From Jaltomata sinuosa (taxonomy: Eukaryota > Streptophyta > Magnoliopsida > Solanales > Solanaceae), in NCBI GenBank assembly GCA_003996215.1, contig QJPP01000277.1, positions 620,001 to 684,000 on the forward strand: a stretch of 64,000 bases of DNA. Reading direction: 5' to 3'. Below, in pieces: positions 54,947 through 64,000 of this stretch. The stretch's first letter is position 1. Each line of letters starts with the position of its first letter. The translations under genes were made by a program, and so were the position numbers. Under the pieces are notes generated by a model. That model did no database searches, was not told the DNA's origin, and worked only from the letters and a program-made list of their open reading frames with translations.

Positions 54947-55671
54947 TGTTTGCTAGGGAAATAGGTCGACACTCCCTCATGTTGTATTTAGATCTCATGC
55001 ACTTATGATGACTATATGTAACTCAATTTCTATTACAGTTTATCTATTACCTTAAAGTTTCAGTTTCAGTTATCTCTTTACATGTTTAGCTTACAGTTTC
55101 ACTCTTTAGTCTATTATTTGTTTTCAGACCATAAATTATTTACATGCTATCTATGGATGTATTCTCTTCATATTTTATTTTCTCCAAAAGGTCTAACTTT
55201 TCCCTCTCAGGGGGTAGCCCATGAAACTTACTAAGTATCTTACAAGCGATATTTATTCCGTGAGTGCTTGCTTCCCTTTTCTTGAATGCAAATACTACTA
55301 ACCACATCCAAGATGCTACCCGTTAGAATCATCTCTCAATCTAGCATCTTTATGCTTTCTTATTTGCTGGAGAACTCAAAACATATATACTTATATTAAT
55401 CTGATACCCGGGGTATGCCCCGAGAATATATGTTCTTATCAATATTCTATAGAGGCTCATGACTTAGCCTCGTGGGTCATTATTGATTTAATTTTTTATT
55501 TTAGGTACCTAATTATAGATCACTTGAATGATTTAGTTTTATAAATACGTGGGCTATTTAGTTAAATCATACAATTCTGCCAAATTATCTTATAGTTAGA
55601 TAAAAGAGTTTGCTCAACAATTAATTAGAGTTGGGTGTCAATCACGTCCCACCCAATTTTGGAACATGACA
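54947..55671 (+). repeat. LTR scrap H, 3' end of another gypsy LTR
   Basis: It ends CCAATTTTGGAACATGACA, the sense 3' terminus type of the other LTRs, and near 55228 carries ACTTACTAAGTATCTTAC, like the conserved block. The left end is cut by G, so G may have inserted here. Confidence 0.45.
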
Positions 55672-56187
55672 ATTATTTCTCATCCAATTAGAATTCTATG
55701 AGATAAAAATAGTACACGGTCATATTAAATTGAAATTCAAGAGAGCACTCTCTCAATATTGCTGCACATTATGTATAATAAAAAATGGTTAGGAACTTCC
55801 AAATTTACTAATCCAAGGCCTAATAACTTTGATATAAGAAATAGAGAAATTGACATATAAGTAACAACAGGCGCATTAAATGACAAGAAATAGCCTAACT
55901 TTTTTATTGGTTCCCCAAAACATACTTACTCTTGGCAACCTTCTGATTGATTTAAGATACAAATTTTATCTCAGTTTGTGACAATTTACTCTTAAAGTCA
56001 AAGCAATCCAGGCAATTAATCAGAAGAAATAAAATAACTCATAAAATTTTAGTAATGAAAGGGAAGCCCAAGATCAAAGCAAAAAGCTCACACAAGTTAT
56101 CCCGTGATCCGATCGAGACGAATCAGATCGAAGATTTGTCAAGCTTGTTATGATGTCCATAGATGAGGGCAGGCCAATTAGTTACTT
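55672..56187. other. Unassigned 0.5-kb stretch
   Basis: AT-rich sequence with no match to the other repeats in the window, no domain and no ORF above chance. It could be original host DNA or an unrecognised repeat. Confidence 0.4.
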
Positions 56188-57476
56188 TGGAATATAGACA
56201 CGCAAGTGTACGCAGTAGCTAAAGTTATACGAGATTGCAAGCAATAGGATTTGTCGATCCCATAGGGACTTAGCGCTGATAAGCTTTCGAAATAATCTAT
56301 TATATTTATAAGAACAAGTATTATCCAATTCAAGAATAGTTGTTTGGTTGTTTATTCTAATTAAGCAAGAAAGTTAAGTGGCTACTTATTGTAGTAGTTC
56401 TTTATAGAGAAGTTAAGACCTACGGCCATGACGCTTGCGCAATTCCATCGTATCTTTATATAGTCGATAAGCTTGATTAAGAGACCCACTGTTTTGTTGA
56501 CTCACATGGTTAATATTATGATCATGTTCTGTCCAAGCCCCTAACCGTGTATCCAAATTAACATTCTAACTACATAGTTGAGCAGGGATAGTCAAACCAA
56601 TCTGAATACATTTTTTTATATTCTTCCTGTATTAGAGGCAAGGAGGAAAATCTAGGTATGATTTCTATCCTAGTTGTTAATCCGTCCGTAGACTCACCCT
56701 TCTCCCCTTCATTCACATTCTATTTCTAACTTTCCTCTCTCGAGTTCCATTAGCAATTATCCATTTATCCTATTGGTAGTCAGTCACCATAATAGTAAGC
56801 TTAAGATTAAGAGAACGAAACATGGATCATACAAATCTACAATATCAATCTATAAAAAGAATGTCATATTCATACTATGGCCATAACCCTAGAAAGAGGG
56901 ATTTTAGCCACTATATTTTGATTACAAGTATTTAATCTATGTAAGAACAAGAAACAATGATAAGCAATGAGTTAAAGGAGAAAACCTAGAAGAATTGTTC
57001 TTCTTCAATAATCGGCTCATCTAAAAATGACTAAGGTTGGGTATTTATAATATTTAAAAACTCTTAAAAAGACTCTCTAAGTTGGATCGCGACCAGTACA
57101 AAATTTTCCCCTATTTGTTACTCTTCGCGGTGTGAGGCAGACCCCTGTGCCACAAGCTCCTGTTGCTCGCTTTGACTTGCTTCATGCAAGGTGTAAAACT
57201 TAAGAGAGGGGTGAAATATGACCCCCACTTCGCTTTGAACTTCGCCCAGTGAGCTTCTAAACATCGCTTTGAGTTAGCTTGGCGAGTATTCTCTATTTTG
57301 GACCATACATGGTCTAATTCTTGAGTATTTCACCTATAATACACAAAACACATTACATAAGCTCTAAATCATGGGAATGGGGGTAAAAAAGAGTATTAAG
57401 CTAGATTATCCTCAAAACAAAGCATAAACATAGGCAAATCATGACTAAAAGAGTATAAATACGTCCCACATCACCA
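56188..57476 (-). repeat. LTR-C: Athila-like 3' LTR
   Basis: The left border TGGAATATAGACACGCAAGTG matches LTR-B. The right border (sense start TGGTGATGTGGGAC) follows a polypurine tract and matches the fragment at 3562-3894. A tRNA-Asp primer site is not adjacent, which is consistent with a 3' LTR whose internal region lies to the right and is interrupted by K. Confidence 0.7.
57041..57300 (-). promoter_or_regulatory. TATA box and CGC-word island in LTR-C
   Basis: Minus-strand TTATAAATAC (57041-57050). Upstream in sense, 57085-57300 holds repeated TTCGC, GCTCGC and GGCGAG words. Confidence 0.5.
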
Positions 57477-57490
57477 CCCCCACACTTTAA
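57477..57490 (-). other. Polypurine tract of Athila-like element C
   Basis: Minus-strand TAAAGTGTGGGGGG abuts the LTR-C start. Confidence 0.65.
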
Positions 57491-57500
57491 TCTTTATTAG

Positions 57501-60500
57501 TTTCACGACCCAATTTCTCAAGTTGTGATGACACCTACTACACCCAATCAGTAGGTAAGACAAAACCCTTAGCCCAAACAACGAGTAACGGGCTAATACG
57601 AGGCACAATAAATGAGCAAAAAAGCAAAGACACGATAGATATAATGAAAGTAGGAAACGTAATATAATGTAAAAATGGAGTAAGCATACAAGAAATCCCC
57701 AAAAACCTGGTATCAGTCAGTACAAAACTACTACAACATAGGGAGTACTAGATAGATACAATATTTATACATGATAGTCACCAAATATATAAAAAGGGTA
57801 CTAATCCCAAAATAGAAGGAGATGAGTTAGCTCCGGAAGCCAGAAGCTCACCTTAGATCCCCGAATCTGCAACTCTGCACTAGGACAATGTCATCGGTGA
57901 TAACTTGTGCTAGGGTCTGCCTCAGGGAAAAAGATACAGAAGTGTAGCATGAGTACCAAAACATGTGTTACCCAGTAGGCATCATAGGTTGACTGAGCTC
58001 AAATATGATAAAAGTATAGAAAATGCGAATATACCAAAGGGAAATAAAGAGGGAGTCCGTATAAGGATACATGTCATAACTAGATAATATCAAGGCAGAA
58101 TGTAATTAGTTGAGCAAAGTGTACAACATGTAAAGTAAGACAAGGTGAAGTAAAGCAAACAGAATAGTCTAGCTACACCCTAATCGAGCCCCCATAAGCC
58201 CGGAAGGTACACACAATCAGAGAATAACCTAACCGGACCCCCATAAGCCCAGTAGGTATAACCATCAAACAATAGACCCAACTGGACCCCCCATAAGCCC
58301 AGTAGATACAAACGTCAGACAACAGTGACTAGTAATCAACCTAATGGGGGAAATGCATGTGGGATCATACCATGAAATTTCATATGATATGAGCCAAGTG
58401 TCAATAGTACCGTATACTCCTCCTCCAGCCGTAGCTTACAAAGTAAGGACCCATGGGAGACTCGCAAAATCTGTATACAAAATTTGAACCATATATCAAT
58501 AACCATGCAATGATAGTAATGAGTAAAAACCACCTGGAACACGAGTCTCCTGGGGCATGCAAGTTTAAAATATAATTAAAACCACCCGGAATACTTTCCC
58601 TCGGGCATGAAAGTTTCTTAAATCAAAGTTTCAAAAAGGTACCATGGTTCTCAAGAAAATCCGAAAAGTATCAAATATCCCAGTCTGAAATCTCTTTCTA
58701 AAATTGAATGCAGTATTAAAATCAAATCATTCATGTGCCTAGATGAAGCAGTCACAAGTCAAGGACATAGATAAAACTCCACAATAATTATCGAGATCGA
58801 GTCTAAATAACCCGCACTAAGGTAATTAAACCCACAAGATAATGAAAAGGCCAAAATTCTAAAATAGCACCTAGAAGAATTGAACTCTTAACAACCTCTT
58901 ATAAGAACTTACTCTAAGGAAACCACTACCCCAAATCTAATCTAACGCGGATAATTCATACTAAAATGGCTAAAACGAGAAACAAACCAAAAGGAGTATA
59001 AGGAATAAGTAAACTTACCTGGGGTCCAACAATTTCAATGCACACGGCCTCAGGCCCACAAATACATAAATATGGAGGAGCAATAAGAAAGCAGAATGAT
59101 TAAGAACAAATGATAAACAAGCTCCTATCCTACCTCAAAAACTACCGGTGATTCTATACTTCGGACTTCTACATTAACCCCACCTGATACCCTTAGCAGA
59201 CTAACCAAGCTAAGGCAAACAACCATCTACAACTAAGGGAACTACACAGACTATGCCAAAACTTACAGGAATAAGCAAAGGCAAACTAAGGATCCCAACC
59301 CCGATTCTAAGCTAAAGCCCCTAATTCGACTACGTGAATCATATTTCCTCAAAATCAACTATTCAATCCACAAAAATCCCACCAACAATTATCACAAACT
59401 ATACAATTATCTCAAAGGATCTAAGTCAAGAAGTAAGTAAGCCTTAGCCTACCTAGAAGTAGAACACGCGTGCTTGCACACAATAGATCAGAGATTTTCC
59501 TTTCTGGGGAGCCTCCCACTGCTGCCACACAATAATAACAATAAAATACTTCTTAAAAATACAAACAATGATGCCCATATTGTAATTTAACAATTCGGGT
59601 CAAAAATCAAGTGAAAAAACTCACCTAGGAGGCCTACATGCGAATTTCAAAAATAAAACCAGGGAAAATATCCCTCGTGGAACAAGGATTACATGCTCAA
59701 ATTATTGAGAAAATCTAGCTCTAAAACAAGCTCAAATCAATCCCCCAACCCCAACAACAATTCTAGAATTAACTAAGTGATTTTATAAAATTAAAGGTCG
59801 GAAACTTACAATACAAAGATGGGAAATTGACCACGGATGAGAATTTGCCACCCCCAATGTTCCCCTACAATCCCACACTGATTTCTGGCTTAAAGCTCTT
59901 CAACAATGGAGGAAAACATTTGGAAATAATTTGAAAATAAAGGAGGAACAATTTATATTGCCAGGGGTCCTTCATCACGATCATGGAGGACCCCATGCGG
60001 TCGCAATGACCATGATGGCTAGACCATTGCCATCGCGATGTTCCAGCCACACAATCATGAAGAATAATTGAGTACCAGATCAAAAGACCCTTCATTGCGA
60101 TTGCATTAAGGGAGCATCGCGATCAGGATCACCAACCAGGCTGCCCATCGCAATCACGTGGCCTTCCTTGCAGCCGTGATGAAGGTCTGAGACCTGCACC
60201 TGCAACAACAACCAACAGTTTTCACAAGTTGAAATATCACCGGATGGGTCCGCGGGATTCCTCTGTGATCCCCCGCATGATAACAAACTATGCTACCCTA
60301 CCAGAAATGGCATTCCAGACTCAATGGAATTGACAAAATTTCCAACGGAAACCATTTCAAAGAAAAGTTAGCCCCATGCCCCAAAACCAACTTTTACTTA
60401 AAAGAACTCGATAGCCCAAAATGAGTCTGGAAGCTTTGGGACCTGAACCATAGGTCCCTCTAGCCCAAAGTCGATGTTCTAGAGCTAACAACACTGACAA

Positions 60501-60720
60501 AATTCTCATTCGAGGCCGTCTTCTTCGAATGTTGACCAAAGTCAACTCTTTCAACTTTAAGAGTTTCAAAAAAGGGAAAAGGGCTTAAAACACAAATGAA
60601 CTTCCCGGGAATTGAACCGTCAATCCTGACAAGTCATAAATGACCTATAGCCACTATGGAAAAACTCAAAACACAGAAAATGCACAAAAATAGAGAAAAT
60701 GACCTTGAGGGTCATTACAA
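57501..60720 (-). repeat. K 3' LTR
   Basis: It begins on the plus strand TTTCACGACCC (TG mutated to TT) and ends GAGGGTCATTACA, sense start TGTAATGACCC. It is related to the F LTR at its sense 5' end. It holds three 60-bp subrepeats (about 58160-58330, core ACCCCCATAAGCCCAGTAGG) and the conserved block at 57911-57975, whose stem is decayed. It sits next to the Athila C polypurine tract, so K inserted in that element. Confidence 0.75.
59951..60190 (-). promoter_or_regulatory. TATA box and CATCGCGATG-word island in K LTR
   Basis: Minus-strand CAATATAAAT (59951-59960). The island 59964-60190 contains the perfect 10-bp palindrome CATCGCGATG, plus CATCGCGATC, TTGCGATTGC and CATCGCAATCACG. Confidence 0.65.
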
Positions 60721-60759
60721 TATCCTCTACTAAAAGGACTTTCATCCTTGAAAGTTGGA

Positions 60760-61393
60760 AAAAGGAAAGTACCTGAAGGCTCAAAAAGACTAGGATACTG
60801 GCCCACATATCATGCTTGGTCTACCAAGTGGCCTCCAATAGGATGATGTCTCCACTGTACCTTAACCATGGAATCTCTTTAGACCTCAACCGTCCAATAT
60901 CCCAAGCTAAAATAGGTAATAGATCCTCCTCAAAAGTCAAGTGGTCATCCAACTGAACTGAGTCCCGCTGAAGAACGCGAGCCTCATCTAGAATATAATG
61001 GCGGAGCATTGACACATGGAAAATAGGATAAATAGCAGAAAAAGCTTGAGGCAAGGCTAACTCATAAGCAACATCAACCACTCGTCGAAGAATCTCAAAC
61101 AACCTGATATATCTTGGGCTAAGCTTACCGCTCATCCCAAATCTCATCATGCCCTTCATGGGCAACACTCAGAGGAAAACATAATCACCAACCCCAAACT
61201 CTGAGGCACGATGCCTATGATTAGCATAATTCTTCTGTCTACTCTGAGCTGCCCAAAGTTTACTCTGAATCATCCGAACACTATCCAAAGACTCACACAA
61301 CAAATTTGTATCCTGTGGCCTAGCCTGGAAAGAATCAAACCACCTAATAGGGGAGCTATACCGCCTACCATACAACACATATAATCGAGTCAT
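60760..61393 (-). pseudogene. K integrase C-terminus and chromodomain
   Basis: Frames 61393-61169 and 61168-60821 give RLYVLYGRRYSSPIRWFDSF, QSRQKNYANHRHRASEF, KLSPRYIRLFEILRRV and YPIFHVSMLRHYI. Chromodomain wording LAWDIGRLRSKEIPW follows. The frame shifts near 60840, after which VKVQWRHHP and QYPSLFEPSGTF appear in the next frame. A stop precedes the second frame. Confidence 0.75.
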
Positions 61394-61943
61394 CTGGATA
61401 CTCTAGTGAAAACTATTATTATAAGCAAACTCCACCAAGGTTAGAAAATTGTCCCACTGACCCCTCAAAATCCAAAACACAAGCACAGAGCATGTCCTCA
61501 AGAACCTAAATAGACTGCTCTAACTGACAATCAGTCAGCAAGTGAAACACCAAGCAAGGATCAACCCGAGAACCCAACTCTACCTGAAATGCCCTTTAAA
61601 AGTGAGAAGTGAACTGCGTACCTCTATCTAAATTAATGGACACTGGCACACTATGAAGATGGACTATCTCTCGCACATAGATCTAAGCTAACCTCTCAAC
61701 ACAAAAGAAAGACTGAATGGGTAGAAGGTGAGCAGACTTAGTTAGCCGATCCAAGATGATCAAAATGCTATCAAAACCATGAAAAGTACATAGAAAGCTA
61801 ACTATAAAGTCCATAGTAATCCACTCCCGCTTCCACTCAGGAATGGGCAAACCCTGAAGCAAACCACCAAGCCTCATGTGCTCAAATTTTACCTGCTGAT
61901 AGTTCAAGCACCGAGATACGAACTCTATTATATCCCTTTTCAT
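61394..61943 (-). pseudogene. K integrase zinc end and core
   Basis: The 86-codon frame 61943-61683 has VSRCLNYQQVKFEH (second Cys is Tyr), WITMDFIVSFLCTFHGFDSI (first catalytic Asp kept) and IILDRLTKSAHLLPI. Further on, SINLDRGTQFTSHF supplies the second Asp and QLEQSI the Glu. Stops separate them. Confidence 0.75.
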
Positions 61944-62255
61944 CTTGCTCCACTAGTACGGCTGTCTCAAGTCCCTACACATCTTAGCTGCCTTAGAGTG
62001 AATGGAGTACCTGGAAGAATGATCCTCCTGCATTATCAATTGAATCAAGTCACAAACTATCAGAACACAAATATGGCCCACAAATCTCAAGACACCCTCT
62101 AAATCTAAGGCAACCCTCCTGGCCTCTCCATTAAACACCTGATCTCTTAGTCTACAAAGTTGACCATCCTTAAACTACCTCTCTCGAATCTACTCCCACA
62201 ATATAGAATGAGCCTCAACTCAGTCAAGAATCCTCCCTGGGTTTGAAATGTCAAG

Positions 62256-62401
62256 TCAAACTAACCTATTGGCTAAGGACTGAATGTCTAAAGCCAAAGG
62301 CCTCTCAAAAACATATAAGAAGGCTAAATTACCCATACTCACTACCTTCCTACTCAAGGCATCTGCTACCATATTTGCCTTGCCTAGATGGTAAAGAATA
62401 G
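62256..62401 (-). pseudogene. K RNase H C-terminal scrap
   Basis: TILYHLGKANMVADALSRKV and SMGNLAFL are the end of RNase H. At 62401/62402 the sequence changes abruptly into LTR L. RT, protease and gag of K are not in the window. Confidence 0.7.
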
Positions 62402-64000
62402 TGTCACGACCCAAAATTGGGCCATGATGGCGTCTACATAACCCCCTAGTAGACAAGCCAAAACCCAATGATGCGGAAGACAATAATAATAATTAAACTA
62501 AGGAAAATAGAAGATATAAATGAAAGGACAGGGCCAATAGAATATATACATACCAACGTAAAAAATATACAAAAGATGGCCCTAAAGTGACCGAATAGAC
62601 AAAACAACACGAGGACCAACCCGGACCTGATATCACTAGTACAAGAGCGACTAAGCAAGGAGTATCTATACCACAGACTCTGTCTATCTAAAATACAAAA
62701 ATATAGATAGAATATTTAAGATGGAAAGCATGTAAAGTCTCCAAAAGCACCGGGAGCTCACCACAATCTGAACTGCAATAGGCCTCGAATGACAAGAGGG
62801 TCAATGAGGGTGGCTCGTACTAGGTGTTGCATCTGAAAAAGATACAGAGTGTAGTATGAGTACCAAGACAACGGGTACCCAGTAGGCATCATAGGCTGAT
62901 CGAGCACAAAAAGATAATATATAAAATAAATTATAGGAAAGTACACAAAATACAAGGATCCACCTAAATCTAGTTATAAAACTGAAAAAAGAAATATCCT
63001 AACCAACAAAAAGGTAATACTAATAAAATTAATACAAGAAACCGACAATACAAGTACACCCAAGTCGATGCAATGCTATGAGATATGATGTGATGCATAA
63101 ATGCATAATAGTATAAACCCGAAATATCGCATCGGGTACCCGAAATACCCATCGGACTATGCATATATATGTATGTGTGCATATAGGAAGTAAAAATCTA
63201 GAATAATACATCAGAGGCCTGGAATACCGCATTGGACTATAATTATATATATGAATGAAAATAAGGCCCAGAATAACGCATCGGGTGTCCAGAATACCGC
63301 ATCGAACTTAAGTATGCATATTTAAAAATAGCGGTGAAAAGGTCTGGGTATATCCCTTGGACCGGCATAAAAGTATTACTTTTCCTTTCCAAAATCAATA
63401 GTAAACCCAGTATAACTCTTCAAACATCCAAGAACCACAGTATCCATAGTAAAACTCCAATTTTAAATCCAAAAGCCTCGAAAACTTTCCTTTTCTGTAT
63501 CGATAATATGCAATGCAATATGAGCATGAAATAACCATAACCAAAGAAAGTAGCACACCATAAGGCAAAAAAGGGAAAAATACCCTCCAAATCAAGAGAA
63601 CTGACTTGGAAACTCCATCCAAATCTAAGCTATGGCCTCGGGGCCACGGTTACAACCAACCAACAATTAAAGCGAAAATAGCAGAAAATAATAATGGAGA
63701 CCACTACGAGCATCTACTCTACCTGTAAAATCTCCTAAAAGTATACTAAAGATTCTACGCTAGGCATAACAATACTACGGGCTCCTAGACTAAGGATAAC
63801 ATGAGTAAATTCTAATCTATGATCCGAAATGACCATAATAATATAAATCACAAAATTTAAGCCTAATACCACCTAAAGTCCAACCTAACATTCCAATAAC
63901 ATATGATATATAAAATCTAACTAAACTCAGTCTAGAAAGTAAACTATAACCTACCTCGGGGCCGAACAACAAACACGAACTGTCACTCGTGTGCCTTCTC
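62402..64000 (-). repeat. LTR L, cut by the window edge
   Basis: Starts TGTCACGACCCAAAATTGGG inside the K RNase H. It is closer to the F LTR than to the K LTR (shared AAAATTGGGCC, GCCCTAAAGTGACC and GTAGTATGAGTACC). It is therefore a separate insertion into K, not K's own LTR. Subrepeats with GAATACCGCATCGG lie at 63110-63310. Short ORFs within it are not supported. Confidence 0.7.
62828..62846 (-). promoter_or_regulatory. Conserved LTR stem-loop, L copy
   Basis: In sense TGTATC-TTTTTCA-GATGCA, six pairs with one U-G, 426 nt from the LTR 3' end. It is followed on the plus strand by the block GTAGTATGAGTACC..CAGTAGGCATCATAGG. Confidence 0.6.

Overview
This is plant nuclear DNA made almost entirely of nested Ty3/gypsy LTR retrotransposons, as in pericentromeric heterochromatin of a large-genome dicot. 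The LTR and coding vocabulary (Tekay/Del-like chromoviruses, Athila-like and Ogre/Tat-like elements with multi-kilobase LTRs) reminds me of Solanaceae, but that is recall and not a database match. I see no host protein gene, tRNA, rRNA or CRISPR array. Every recognisable coding region is retrotransposon gag or pol, and all are broken.

Layout, left to right. 1-3561: two incomplete or solo LTRs. 3562-12600: Athila-like remnants on the minus strand (3' LTR piece, internal region, two LTRs with tRNA-Asp-type primer sites), interrupted by solo LTR S1 (6788-9700). 12640-49587: gag start, primer site and one LTR of a chromovirus-like element F. That LTR is split into three pieces by solo LTR S2 (15209-18111, TSD ACCTC) and by a 31-kb Ogre/Tat-like element O (18504-49487, TSD TCAAT, minus strand). 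O in turn carries gypsy element N (27463-38581, TSD CCTAC, minus strand). 49588-54946: plus-strand chromovirus G with degenerate protease to chromodomain and a 3' LTR. 54947-57490: an LTR scrap, about 0.5 kb unassigned, and an Athila-like 3' LTR with its polypurine tract. 57501-62401: chromovirus K (3' LTR, chromodomain, integrase, RNase H scrap). 62402-64000: LTR L, cut by the window edge.

The pieces worth most attention are regulatory or evolutionary. First, a short stem-loop lies 379-426 nt before the sense 3' end of five different LTRs, and its paired bases change together. Second, GC-rich islands built of family-specific palindromic words sit just upstream of the TATA box in about ten LTRs from two lineages. 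Third, N lies inside O yet its LTRs are more diverged than O's, which could mean that O moved as a composite carrying N. Fourth, O has lost its RT to integrase core in frame while keeping gag, protease, an extra upstream ORF, both LTRs and its priming sites, which suggests a trans-mobilised element.

Limits: boundaries come from TG..CA ends, target-site duplications, primer sites and alignment of repeat copies by eye. Percentages are hand counts on stated samples. Family names rest on motif recognition.
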